Shown: positions 42,847-52,055 of the stretch, piece after piece
How the letters are laid out: each line of letters opens with the position of its first letter
How positions within the stretch are numbered: the first letter of the stretch is position 1
Assembly: GCA_963759235.1 (NCBI GenBank)
Contig: CAVWYO010000001.1
Span: 248,001-312,000 of the forward strand
Origin: Bauldia sp963759235
Lineage (GTDB): Bacteria > Pseudomonadota > Alphaproteobacteria > Rhizobiales > Kaistiaceae
Direction: 5' to 3'
DNA: 64,000 nucleotides
Notes under the pieces: model-generated
Told to the model about the DNA's origin: nothing
The model's database searches: none
Seen by the model: the letters and a program-made list of their open reading frames with translations, nothing else
Position numbers and translations under genes: made by a program

Positions 42847-42935
42847 GCGCCTGAGGGGACAGCCGATCCCGGTGCCAACCAGCGGTATCCGCATGCGGTT
42901 GACCCCGCGCGACGAACCGCAGAGGGCGCTACCGG

Positions 42936-44744
42936 TCAGCTCCCGCGCAGCGTAGCCGGCAGGAAGCCGCCATCGTTGACGCCGACTTCACGCGCGATCA
43001 TGCGGTTGAGGAGCGCGTTCATCTGCAGAATCACGTCGCGATTGGCCTGCGGATCGACGCCGAGATTGTGGAGCTCGTCCGGGTCGGTTTGAAGGTCGAA
43101 CATCTCGATCACGTTGTCGGCGAGCAGCGCTTCCAGCGTATCGGGTGTGTTGAAGTTGTCCGGCGCGTAGTAGCGCGCGAACTTGTAGCGACCGTCGAAG
43201 ACGAAGCTGATGAAGCCGCGCCGGCTCATGTCGGGCTTCGCCTCGGTGAAGGGCGGGGCGAAGCGGCCCTCGGCAATATCGCGACAGACCCGCATCATGT
43301 AGAGCGCGTCGACGGTCTGCAGGCCGACATAGTTGAACAGCACCGCCTCGCGGATGGCGTCGGGAGCCGCCGCGTCGGGCGCCTTGAGCAGCGGGGTGAA
43401 ATCGTGCCCCGGCAGCGCGCTCACCGCGTCGTTTTGTCCTGCGCCATCGGCGCCGGTCAGGCCGACCAGCGTCGGGATCAGGTCGATGTGGCTGGTCAGC
43501 GCCCGGCAGCTCCGACCCCCCGGATATTCCGGATGGACGATCACCGCCGGCACATGAGACTCCTGCTCGTAAGGCAGCGGGCCCTTGCCGCGCAGGCCCC
43601 CATGCGAGCCGCCGAGCTCGCCGTGATCGGCGGTGCGGAACACCACCGTCGAGTCCCACAGGTCGAGCGCCGACAGTGTGTCGATGACGGCCTGCAGGTT
43701 GCGGTCGTTGTCGCGGATCAGGTTGAGATAATAGTTGTAGTAGGTGTTCCACATCTCGGTGGCGCCGACCGGGATCTCGCCGAGGAAAGCCGACCAGCCG
43801 ATCATGTAGGAAAGGTGCGCTCGCGGGCGGCCGGGCGAATCCATCGGCTCGAAGTGGCTGGGGGATTCCGGGAAGCTCCACTGCCTTGCATAGTGTGTGT
43901 TGTCAGGCGGCGGCGTAATGGTCATGCCGACCGCCGACACTTGCTCCCGGCTGCCGGGCTGGTTGACGTCGGCATACATGATGTCGTGCGGCGACACGAA
44001 GCTCACCACCAGGAACCACGACTTGCCCTGGTCGTTCAGCGCCTGGGCGTTGGTCCTCAGCCACCGGATCGCCTCGCCGCAGGTATAGGTGTCGGTGTCG
44101 TAGGCCTGGTCGGGAGCGCCCACCTTGTCGCCATCGGGGGCGAAGGTGTCGAAGCCGTATTCCCTCAGCGCCTCGGTGTAGTTGACGTCCACCTTCGGCG
44201 TGATGATGTCCTTGCGCAGCTCGAACTTGCCGAAATAGGCGGTCTCGTAGCCGAGCTGCTTGAAGATTGTCCCCATGCTCGGCTTGTCGGTCCTCAGGCT
44301 CGGCACATAGCCGAGCTCCATCTGGTCGAACACGCCGTTCACCTGCGGCGGCCGGCCGGAGAACATCACCCCGCGCGAGGGCGTGCACATGGCGGCGCCG
44401 ATGTAGTGGTTTTCGAAGGTGGTGCCGCGCCGTTGCAGTTCTTCGCGCGCCGGGACCGCATAGCCCTCCGCCGGACGGATGTGATAGGCCTCCTCGTCGG
44501 AGATGAACAGGACGGCGTTGTAGGGCCGGTTGAGCGGGGTCGTGCGGCTTGCCGGATAGGGGGCGGCCGACGCCGCTGCCGCGGCGTCCGTCGTTTGCGC
44601 CGTCTCCGCTGCGGCCGCCTGGGGGAGGACGCCAAGGGCGGCCGCTCCACCGCCTGCCCGCAGCAAATCCCGTCGGCTGACGCCGTTCCGCAACGACCCG
44701 CCGGGCAAAGGCCGACCAGGGTTACCCTTGGGTTCGTCGGTCAT
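42936..44744 (-). CDS. Sulfatase, Tat-exported
   Basis: A 602-residue arylsulfatase-superfamily enzyme. The N-terminus has the twin-arginine motif SRRDLLRAGG (Arg24-Arg25) and an Ala-rich segment. The active-site signature is CTPSRGVMFSGR with Cys120, the residue converted to formylglycine. Metal-binding positions are seen in ISDEE (83-85) and TADHGELGGSHG. The closest known groups include choline-sulfatase-like and aryl sulfatases; the sulfate ester substrate is not known. It stands alone between convergent and same-strand genes of other function. Confidence 0.88.
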   Translation of the reverse strand: MTDEPKGNPGRPLPGGSLRNGVSRRDLLRAGGGAAALGVLPQAAAAETAQTTDAAAAASAAPYPASRTTPLNRPYNAVLFISDEEAYHIRPAEGYAVPAREELQRRGTTFENHYIGAAMCTPSRGVMFSGRPPQVNGVFDQMELGYVPSLRTDKPSMGTIFKQLGYETAYFGKFELRKDIITPKVDVNYTEALREYGFDTFAPDGDKVGAPDQAYDTDTYTCGEAIRWLRTNAQALNDQGKSWFLVVSFVSPHDIMYADVNQPGSREQVSAVGMTITPPPDNTHYARQWSFPESPSHFEPMDSPGRPRAHLSYMIGWSAFLGEIPVGATEMWNTYYNYYLNLIRDNDRNLQAVIDTLSALDLWDSTVVFRTADHGELGGSHGGLRGKGPLPYEQESHVPAVIVHPEYPGGRSCRALTSHIDLIPTLVGLTGADGAGQNDAVSALPGHDFTPLLKAPDAAAPDAIREAVLFNYVGLQTVDALYMMRVCRDIAEGRFAPPFTEAKPDMSRRGFISFVFDGRYKFARYYAPDNFNTPDTLEALLADNVIEMFDLQTDPDELHNLGVDPQANRDVILQMNALLNRMIAREVGVNDGGFLPATLRGS

Positions 44745-44857
44745 CGTCGCGGTCTCCCGGAATCTGCTGGACCCCGTCCCGGCGCACTAACCAACCAGCA
44801 GAAGGCTAACCCCCGGTTAAGACACGCCAAGCCTTCGAGACCGCGGACCGGAGCGGC

Positions 44858-45817
44858 TCAGACGGCCAACAGCTTGCGGAAATGCGCAATGGTCGGCGCC
44901 AAGCCCTGATCGAGATCGATTATCGGCCTCCAGCCAAGCCTTGCCTCCGCCAGGGCGATGTCAGGCTGGCGCTGGCGCGGATCGTCGGTCGGCAGCGGCT
45001 CGAAACGGATCGCCGCCCCGCTGCCGGTCTTGTCGATGATCTTCGCCGCGAGCGCGCCGATGGTGAACTCGGCCGGATTGCCCAGATTGACCGGTCCGGG
45101 GAAATCGTCGGGCGAATCCATCATCCGAACCAGCCCGTCGACGAGATCGTCCACATAGCAGAACGAGCGCGACTGGGTCCCGTCGCCGTAGATGGTGACG
45201 GACTTACCGGTCAGCGCCTGGACGATGAAGTTGGAAACCACCCGCCCGTCGGCCGGGTGCATGCGCGGCCCGTAGGTGTTGAAGATCCGCGCCACCTTGA
45301 TCGTCAGGCCGTGCTGGCGGCGATAGTCGAAAAACAGCGTCTCGGCACAGCGCTTGCCCTCGTCATAGCACGAGCGCGGCCCGATCGGATTGACCCGCCC
45401 CCAATAGGATTCCGGCTGCGGATGCACGTCCGGGTCGCCATAGACCTCGCTGGTCGACGCCTGGAGGATCCGGCATTTCAGCCGCTTGGCGAGACCGAGC
45501 ATGTTGATCGCCCCGTGCACCGAGGTTTTCGTCGTCTGCACCGGATCGTGCTGGTAGTGGACCGGCGAGGCCGGACAGGCGAGATTGTAAATCTCGTCCA
45601 CCTCGACATGGAGCGGAATGGTGATGTCGTGGCGGATAAACTCGAACCCCGAGTGGGCGCGAAGATGCTCGATGTTGCGCTTGCTGCCGGTGAACAGGTT
45701 GTCGACGCAGATGACCTCGTGACCGTCGCCGAGCAGGCGGTCGACGAGATGGGAGCCGAGGAAGCCGGCGCCGCCGGTGACGACGATCCGTTTCCGGCTG
45801 TCGGCGAGTCTGGTCAT
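44858..45817 (-). CDS. UDP-glucuronic acid decarboxylase-like NAD-dependent epimerase
   Basis: A 319-residue extended SDR close to UXS, which makes UDP-xylose from UDP-glucuronate. Features: TGGAGFLGSHL (16-26 region), NLACPASPVHYQHDPVQT, the STSEVYGDP loop, YDEGK as the catalytic YxxxK, and RIFNTYGPRMHPADGRVV. All are typical of bacterial UXS1-like proteins. Start at the ATG at 45817, which overlaps the stop of a 39-codon ORF by 4 bp. It supplies a nucleotide pentose for glycan synthesis, but no glycosyltransferases are adjacent. Confidence 0.9.
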   Translation of the reverse strand: MTRLADSRKRIVVTGGAGFLGSHLVDRLLGDGHEVICVDNLFTGSKRNIEHLRAHSGFEFIRHDITIPLHVEVDEIYNLACPASPVHYQHDPVQTTKTSVHGAINMLGLAKRLKCRILQASTSEVYGDPDVHPQPESYWGRVNPIGPRSCYDEGKRCAETLFFDYRRQHGLTIKVARIFNTYGPRMHPADGRVVSNFIVQALTGKSVTIYGDGTQSRSFCYVDDLVDGLVRMMDSPDDFPGPVNLGNPAEFTIGALAAKIIDKTGSGAAIRFEPLPTDDPRQRQPDIALAEARLGWRPIIDLDQGLAPTIAHFRKLLAV

Positions 45818-45933
45818 GCGTGCTCCCGCTCCACCGCCTCGAGCCGCTCGCGGATCGGCCGCAGAATGGTGTCCGGCGCGAGCCGATTCCACACTCTCGA
45901 CCGGAGGATTGGCGGCGGACGCCGACGCCGCAT
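45814..45933 (-). CDS. Possible 39-residue ORF coupled to the UXS-like gene
   Basis: An ATG at 45933 opens a basic 39-residue frame ending RPIRERLEAVEREHA with its TGA overlapping the UXS ATG (ATGA), the same coupling used by real gene pairs here. It could be a leader peptide, the remnant of a larger upstream gene, or chance. Weak evidence. Confidence 0.3.
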   Translation of the reverse strand: MRRRRPPPILRSRVWNRLAPDTILRPIRERLEAVEREHA

Positions 45934-46085
45934 GGACATCCCCGATCAGTCTCCGACAACGACACAGGCGCAGACATCTGCCTGCAAGCGCCCACCAGAT
46001 CAAGCTTTTCTCGCGCCCGTCTCGCCGCACCAAGCCGACGGTCGCATCGGGACCGGTGCCGGAGGGTCACACCAGGACGGCGCCC

Positions 46086-46391
46086 CTACTCCTCCGGCTC
46101 GGTCGTGAAGAGGAGCGGGTAGCCGGCACTGCGGCCGAGGTCGGTGCCTTCCGTCGCCTTCGACTCGGCGATATCCCTTGCGTAGACGGCCACGACGCAG
46201 ACGCCGCGCATGTGGGCCGTGATCATCACCCGGGCGGCCTGATCCTCGCTCATGCGAAACACCGCCTTCAAGACCGTCACCACGAACTCACGCGGCGTGT
46301 AGTCGTCATTGATGAGAATGACCTTGTGCAGGCGCGGGCGTTCGGTCTTCAGCCGGACTTTGGTGCGGGGCTTTGTTGCGATGTCATTCAT
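46086..46391 (-). CDS. clpS: ATP-dependent Clp protease adaptor ClpS
   Basis: A 101-residue adaptor that delivers N-degron substrates to ClpAP. The core HKVILINDDYTPREFVVTVLKAVF (with the Asn-Asp-Asp that bind the substrate alpha-amino group) and AHMRGVCVVAVYARDIAESK are present. The acidic tail is short. No clpA lies beside it, and many alphaproteobacteria carry two ClpS forms, so this may be the second one. Start at the ATG at 46391. Confidence 0.9.
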   Translation of the reverse strand: MNDIATKPRTKVRLKTERPRLHKVILINDDYTPREFVVTVLKAVFRMSEDQAARVMITAHMRGVCVVAVYARDIAESKATEGTDLGRSAGYPLLFTTEPEE

Positions 46392-46550
46392 CGGCCGGGA
46401 CTCCCGATGACAGAGCCCCAAGATAAGCACGATTTCAAGCGCTTCGCACGTCCAGCGCCGGCCCTGCGGCCATGGGGCAGCCTAAGCCTCCCAGAGGGAA
46501 GTCCCGGTCAGCCTTGCGGCGGGACGCGGTTCCCGGCCGGGCCGCGATCG

Positions 46551-47714
46551 TCACGCGGCCGGAGAATACGACGTGACCGTTCTGGCAAGGAGAGCGACAA
46601 GCTGGCTTTGCTGGCCGGTGCCGGTCTTCTCGAAGACGATGTTGAGCTGTTTCCGCACGGTCTGGACGCTGACGCGGCGCCGATCGGCATAGCTGCGCAA
46701 CGTACCGCCTTCGAAGAGGGCGAGCGCAAGGCCGGCCTCGGCGGGGGTCAAGCCGAACTGCTGGGCAAGCTCGCCCGGGTCGAGCGTCGCGGTCGCCGCG
46801 GGCAACGCGACGCAAAGGATCGCTATCGGTGGATCCTCCAGGGAGCAATTCGCGATGTTCGACGGATCGTCCATGCCGGGGGGAAACGGAGCGATGGTTG
46901 CCTCGATCGTCTGCCCCGGACACGAGCCGCACAGCATCATGGTGCCGACAAGATTGAGGTGGTCGCGGTTCGCGATGGCATGGATCGCCCGTTTCAGCGA
47001 CCGGTCGGCGTCGGGATCCTTGAGGATGAGCCTCCCGGTGCGGTCGTAACAGAAGAATTCCGCTTGCAAGCGGGCGGTCTCGGCGCGCCGGTTGGCATGC
47101 CGGACCCGGCCTTCGCCGTCGAGCAGAAACACCGCCCCGGGCAGGCTCTCGACGGTGGCGACCCCTTCGGATGCGAGTCTTTGGCCGTGCAGCTGCCGGC
47201 TTATGGCGAGGGAACGTCTCAGATGCGGCGCCAGGAGGTCGAGCGTGGCCACCACATCGGGCTGCAGGCGTTGGCCATCGCGGTAGCGAACGTTGCAGGA
47301 CAGGCGGACGAAGTGGCGAGCATCGCGATAGAGAGTGACGCCCGCCCCGGTGCCTATGTCCTCCTGCGGCCGCACCCACTCATTGTAGAAGCGCGTCTTG
47401 CGCAGCGTTTCGGGATGAACCAGCGATTCGGAGGGTTGCGCACGTCCGACCGCAGCCCACTTGGCTGCCGTGCTCCACGGATTGAGCGCGGCATATTCCT
47501 GCCTGTAGGCGGCGATGAAATCGGGATCGTATCGATCGGCGACCACCCCGATATTCCGGTTCGTATCGTGATCATGCAACGAAAGCGCCACCCACACGCC
47601 GTCGAGGCATCGCGTAAGCAGGGACAGGAACGCGCCCCATTTCTGAGGGTCGACGCCGGACGCATAAACCGCATCGACAAGCCGGTCGTAGCTCGCAAGC
47701 GACAATCCCCGCAC
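46551..47714 (-). CDS. LuxR family helix-turn-helix transcriptional regulator
   Basis: A 387-residue regulator. The C-terminal 65 residues form a LuxR/FixJ-type helix-turn-helix (LTPAEAGLALALFEGGTLRSYADRRRVSVQTVRKQLN). The N-terminal 250 residues contain a PAS-like segment (LPGAVFLLDGEGRVRHANRRAE). It is divergent from the ABC operon at 47999 across 284 bp and may control it. Confidence 0.85.
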   Translation of the reverse strand: MRGLSLASYDRLVDAVYASGVDPQKWGAFLSLLTRCLDGVWVALSLHDHDTNRNIGVVADRYDPDFIAAYRQEYAALNPWSTAAKWAAVGRAQPSESLVHPETLRKTRFYNEWVRPQEDIGTGAGVTLYRDARHFVRLSCNVRYRDGQRLQPDVVATLDLLAPHLRRSLAISRQLHGQRLASEGVATVESLPGAVFLLDGEGRVRHANRRAETARLQAEFFCYDRTGRLILKDPDADRSLKRAIHAIANRDHLNLVGTMMLCGSCPGQTIEATIAPFPPGMDDPSNIANCSLEDPPIAILCVALPAATATLDPGELAQQFGLTPAEAGLALALFEGGTLRSYADRRRVSVQTVRKQLNIVFEKTGTGQQSQLVALLARTVTSYSPAA

Positions 47715-47998
47715 GGGCCCCCCCGGGTGATCTTGTTTCGCTCTTCCTCTGCAGCTTTCTTACGCGATATCGCCGGCGTCAAGCGTACAATCGGCGGTCG
47801 CTCGAAACAATCTTAAGAATCGGCGAGCGTCGTGGTCAAAAACGCGGTTTCCCTGCTTTCCACAATCATGCCCAACCGGACCGCCGCTCATGGTGCTAAG
47901 TTTGGCGTCCGAAGGCCACAGACGGTAGCCGGGATTGTCCGGTCGCCGCCCGCTTCCAACCGATCCGCTCCGGGATCGAAACTCGTGAGGATGAAGCC

Positions 47999-49039
47999 AT
48001 GACCATGTCGATTTCCCGTCGTCGTTTCCTTCGCGGCACCGCGGCCGGCCTGGGCGCTTTCGCTATTTCCGGCAGCACGCCCTTCCGCCCCGCCGCCCCC
48101 GCGTTCGCCGCCGAAATGGCGCCCGCGGTCATGCAGCTCGGCTGGATCGCCAATGTCGAATATATGGGCATGTTCATCGCCGACGACGCCGGCTACTACG
48201 CCGACGAAGGGCTCGGCATGAGCATCGAGCCGGGCGGCCCGGCGATTTCGGTGGCGCCGATCGTCGCCTCGGGCAAGGCGCTGGTCGGCCTCGACAGCAC
48301 CGACACCATCGCCCGCGCCCGTGCCGAAGGCGCCAAGCTCAAGGTCATCGGCGCCGAACTTCAGCGCAACCCGACCTCGGTCATGTCGTTGGCCTCCAAC
48401 CCGATCAAGACGCCGCAGGACCTCGTCGGCAAGAAATTCGGCGTCCAGCAGAACGGCTATCAGATCATCCAGGCGTTCCTCAAGACCAACAACGTCGACC
48501 CCAAGGACGTGACCATCGTCCCGGTGCAGTTTGATCCCGCCCCGCTGGTCAACGGCGAGGTCGACGCCTTCATGTCGTTCCTGACCAACCAGCCGATCCA
48601 ACTCGATCTCAAGGGAATCGCAAACACCAACTTCCTGTTGTCCGATTTCGGCTATGTCGAATGGGCGGACTGCCTGATCGTTACCGAGGATTCGCTCGCC
48701 GATCCGACGAAGCGCAAGCAGCTCGTCGGCATCGTCCGCGGCACTGTCCGTGGCTGGCAGGACGCCGTCGCCGACCCGACCAAGGGCGCTACCCTGGCAG
48801 TCGAGAAATACGGGAAGGCCTTCAATCTCGATCAGCACACCCAGGATCTGATTGCCGCCAAGCTGGTACCGCTGGTCGCCACGCCCGAGACCGAGAAGAA
48901 CGGCCTCTTCACCATGAGCCAGGCAGGCATCGACGCCAATATCGCCGCAATCCGCGCGGTCGGCGTCGAGACCACCGCCGAGGACCTGTTCGACACCTCG
49001 GTCCTCGAAGAAGCCTTCGGCGGCAAGACGCGCCTCTAG
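47999..49039 (+). CDS. ABC transporter substrate-binding protein (NMT1/THI5-like), Tat-exported
   Basis: A 346-residue binding protein with a twin-arginine leader (SRRRFLRG at 6-13) cleaved near residue 37. The mature N-terminus VMQLGWIANVEYMGMFIADDAGYY has the NMT1 pattern. A second region, FGVQQNGYQIIQAFLKTNN, matches the hinge and ligand pocket of the riboflavin/pyrimidine-type members. It starts a four-gene operon. GAGGA lies eight bases before the ATG at 47999. The ligand is unknown. No TPP or FMN riboswitch was seen upstream. Confidence 0.88.
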   Translation: MTMSISRRRFLRGTAAGLGAFAISGSTPFRPAAPAFAAEMAPAVMQLGWIANVEYMGMFIADDAGYYADEGLGMSIEPGGPAISVAPIVASGKALVGLDSTDTIARARAEGAKLKVIGAELQRNPTSVMSLASNPIKTPQDLVGKKFGVQQNGYQIIQAFLKTNNVDPKDVTIVPVQFDPAPLVNGEVDAFMSFLTNQPIQLDLKGIANTNFLLSDFGYVEWADCLIVTEDSLADPTKRKQLVGIVRGTVRGWQDAVADPTKGATLAVEKYGKAFNLDQHTQDLIAAKLVPLVATPETEKNGLFTMSQAGIDANIAAIRAVGVETTAEDLFDTSVLEEAFGGKTRL

Positions 49040-49051
49040 GGAGGCGCCGGC

Positions 49052-49633
49052 ATGGCCGAGGCTGCCACGCCGCCGGACCCGTGGGTTCTAGTCCGGACCG
49101 TCAACGGCTTCAACGCCGATGAGGTCATCTCGTCGCTGCAGAAATCGATCCGTAGAGGACTCCTCGAGAATGCGCTGCTGCTCGCCTACGAGATGGCGGC
49201 GACCAGCGCGGAGCTCGAGGAACACCTGTGGGCCCGGCTGTCGGTGATCTCGGTCGAGGATGTCGGCGGCGGCAGCTTCCTCGAGCCGGTGATCATCGAT
49301 TCGCTCTACCGCATGCACCAACGCTTCCCGCGCGGAGCGGGCGACCGTTTCCTCTTCGCCACCCACGCGATCCGCTTGCTGGCCACGGCTCCGAAGGACC
49401 GCGTCACCGACGAGATGGCGAACTGGGCGAAGCTCTCGGTCGATATCCGCGGCGAGCGCCCCGACATCCCCGACGTTGCCTATGACATGCACACCAGGCG
49501 CGGCCGCGAGATGGGCCGCGGCCTTGAGCATTTCATGAAAGAGGGGGCCCAGGTTGCCAACGAGCGGCCGGGCCGCGATACCACCTACCGCGAGCTACTG
49601 CTTGCCGCCATTGCCGCCGGGGAGCTGACGTGA
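49052..49633 (+). CDS. RarA/MgsA C-terminal-domain-like protein in an ABC operon
   Basis: A 193-residue helical protein. Although encoded between a binding protein and an ATPase gene, it resembles the C-terminal oligomerisation region of the replication-associated ATPase RarA: ISSLQKSIRRG, LSVISVEDVGGG, AIRLLATAPKD and a final MGRGLEHFM match the order of conserved blocks there. The AAA+ ATPase part is absent. It starts 12 bp after the binding-protein stop and overlaps the ATPase gene by 4 bp, so it is a full member of the operon. Its function is unknown; a metabolic or scaffold role is possible. Confidence 0.6.
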   Translation: MAEAATPPDPWVLVRTVNGFNADEVISSLQKSIRRGLLENALLLAYEMAATSAELEEHLWARLSVISVEDVGGGSFLEPVIIDSLYRMHQRFPRGAGDRFLFATHAIRLLATAPKDRVTDEMANWAKLSVDIRGERPDIPDVAYDMHTRRGREMGRGLEHFMKEGAQVANERPGRDTTYRELLLAAIAAGELT

Positions 49634-50424
49634 CGGATCGGGGCGACGCCGGAGGCCTCGTCGCCTCCGGCGTCACCAAACGGTTCAGGCTCGGGCGCAC
49701 TTTCGTCGATGCGCTCGGCAGCATCGATCTGGCGACCCCGGCCGGGTCGTTCACGGCGCTGCTCGGCCCATCGGGTTGCGGCAAGTCCACGCTGCTCCGC
49801 CTGTTTGCCGGGCTCGACGTGCCGACCGCGGGCGAGGTCAGCCTGCACGGCCGGACGCCGGACGAGATGCGACGCGATCATCGCATCGGCGTCGCCTTCC
49901 AGGACGCCGGCCTCCTCCCGTGGCGGAGCGCCGAGGCCAATATCGCCATTCCCTACGAGGTCGCCGGCCGGCGCCCAGCCCCTGGGGCGATCCACGACCT
50001 GATTCGCCTCGTCGGCCTTGTCGGTTTCGAACGCGCCCGTCCCGGGCAATTGTCCGGCGGCATGCGTCAACGCGTGGCGATCGCGCGGACACTCGCCATC
50101 GGGCCACAGGTGATGCTGCTCGACGAGCCGTTCGGCGCCCTCGACGAGATGACCCGCCAGCGCCTCAATCTCGAATTGCAGCGGATCTGGCAGGAGCGCA
50201 CCGCCACCACGCTTCTTGTCACCCACTCCATCGTCGAGGCGGTCTTTCTCAGCGACAGCGTCCTGATGATGGGCAGTCGTCCGGGCCGCATCCTGGAGAA
50301 TGTGCCGATCGACTTCCCGCGGCCACGACGCCCGGATCTGCTGCGGAGCCGCGACTTCCACGATCTTTGCGACCGCCTCAGCGAAACCCTGTTCCGGCAG
50401 CAGGATCAAGGAGGGGCCGATTGA
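49630..50424 (+). CDS. ABC transporter ATP-binding protein (SsuB/TauB type)
   Basis: A 264-residue ATPase: Walker A GPSGCGKST (46-54), Q-loop in VAFQDAGLLPWRSAEANI, signature LSGGMRQR, Walker B VMLLDEPFGALDE. The LPWR motif after the Q-loop is typical of nitrate/sulfonate/pyrimidine-type importers. It is coupled on both sides (ATGA with the preceding gene, ATTGA with the permease). Confidence 0.92.
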   Translation: MTDRGDAGGLVASGVTKRFRLGRTFVDALGSIDLATPAGSFTALLGPSGCGKSTLLRLFAGLDVPTAGEVSLHGRTPDEMRRDHRIGVAFQDAGLLPWRSAEANIAIPYEVAGRRPAPGAIHDLIRLVGLVGFERARPGQLSGGMRQRVAIARTLAIGPQVMLLDEPFGALDEMTRQRLNLELQRIWQERTATTLLVTHSIVEAVFLSDSVLMMGSRPGRILENVPIDFPRPRRPDLLRSRDFHDLCDRLSETLFRQQDQGGAD

Positions 50425-52029
50425 GTGCCGAGGCCTCGCCCGTCTCGGCCGCGATGTGGCTCGAACGCCTTGGGCCGAGCGTTGCCGGCGTCCTCAGCAT
50501 ATTGTTCCTATGGACCGTCGCAGCAGAGGCCTTCACTGCGCTTCATGTCATCCCGACGCCGCTCGCCGTCGCCGAACAGCTCTGGGCCGATCGCCACATC
50601 TACCCGATCAATGCCGGCACAACGCTTCGCGAAGCGCTGTTCGGCTATCTGTGGGGCAACCTGGCGGCAATCGTCCTCGGAGCGTTGTTCGTCGAGTTCC
50701 CGATCGTCGAGCGCGTTCTCCTGAAGCTGGCGATCGCCAGCTACTGCATCCCGCTGGTGGCGATCGCCCCGATATTGGTGGTCGTTCTGTCCGGCGATGG
50801 TCCCAAGGTGGCGCTCGCGGCACTGTCCGTCTTCTTCACCACCCTGGTCGCGACCGTCCTCGGCCTTCGCACCATGGACGCGGTCAGCGTCGATGTCGTC
50901 CGCTCGACCGGCGGCGGAGCCTGGCGGGTCTTTCGCATGGTGCGGGTGCCGGGCGCGCTGCCGAGCGTCTTTGCCGGGCTTCGCGTGGCCGCGCCGGCCG
51001 CCCTGCTTGGCGCGGTGATCGGCGAGTATCTCGGCGCCAGCCAAGGGCTGGGGGTGGCGCTGATCCAGGCGCAGTCGTCTTTCGAGGTTGCCCGCGCCTG
51101 GGGGGTCGCCCTGGTCATGGCGGGGCTCGGCGGCCTTCTCTATGCCATCGCCTCGGTGGCGGCGCGGGTCCTGACGCCTTGGGTCGGTCGCGAGGCGATC
51201 ATCGGGCTGGGCACGGTCGGCACGGCCATGCGGGCCGGCGGCCGGCTGCGCCGCGCGCTCTCCGCTTTCCTGTTCTTCATTGCCTCGATCGCCGTGGCGA
51301 TCCTCATCTGGTACGGCCTCATCCGGCTTTTCCGGCTCGAACTCGTTCTTCGCCAAGACTCCGCTCGACGTCTGGCGCTATCTCGTCACCGACGCCGTGG
51401 CCGCGGACCACCGGGCCGAGATTCTCGATGCCCTGGGCGTGACCCTCATCGACGCGGGGACCGGCTATCTCGCCGGCACCGCGGTCGCCATGATCGTCGC
51501 CGCGATCATGGCGATTGTGCCGGCGGTCGAGCAGGCGATCATGCCGTCGGCGATCGTCCTCCGCTCGATCCCGATCGTCGCTATGGCGCCGCTCATCGCC
51601 CTCGTCTTCGGGCGCGGACTGGTCGGCGTCACCGTCGTGGTCGGGCTGGTGACCTTCTTCCCGACCCTGGTCTATCTGGTCAGCGGTCTCCGCTCGGCGC
51701 CGGAGCGTGCCTGCGAGATCGTCGTCTCGCTCGGCGGCTCCCGCTTCGCCGTCGCGCGCAAGGTGCGCGTGGTTTACGCCCTGCCGGCGCTGTTTGCCGC
51801 GGCGCGGATCGCCGTACCGGCGGCGATCGGCGGAGCGACGCTCGCCGAGTGGCTGTCGACCGGACAGGGCATCGGCAATCTTCTGGTCTTGTCCTATTCG
51901 GCCTCGAAGTTCACCACCTTGTGGTCGGCGAGCGTCGTGGTCGTCGCGCTTTCGGTCGGTTTCTATGCGGCGATCGGCCTTGTCGAGGGCGCCCTGCTCC
52001 GCCGCTACGGAACCGAACTGCGCCCATAG
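50421..52029 (+). pseudogene. Double-length ABC permease with a +1 frameshift between its halves
   Basis: A TTG at 50421, with GGAGGGG five bases before it, starts a permease whose first half (to about residue 265) has six membrane segments and the EAA-type loop GGGAWRVFRMVRVPGALPS. The second half begins in the same frame with the helix FLFFIASIAVAILIWYGLIRL, but its continuation (NSFFAKTPLDVWRYLVTD..., second EAA loop GGSRFAVARKVRVVYALPA) is in the next frame, ending at 52029. Removing one base near 51330-51345, for example one T of TTTT, joins them into about 535 residues. Because the break splits the first helix of the second domain from its body, two separate permeases are unlikely. Confidence 0.8.
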
Positions 52030-52055
52030 AGCAGAGCCCGTTCCGATTGAGCTAA

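Noticed and set aside
47715..47998. Possible TPP or FMN riboswitch ahead of the NMT1/THI5-type operon
   Set aside because: None of the conserved bases of either riboswitch class was found; only unremarkable inverted repeats such as CCGGAC/GTCCGG.
51280..52029. A separate second permease gene starting near 51280
   Set aside because: The start would be a TTG without a ribosome site, and its first residues do not resemble a permease, whereas the proper first helix is in the preceding frame. A frameshifted single gene explains the data better.
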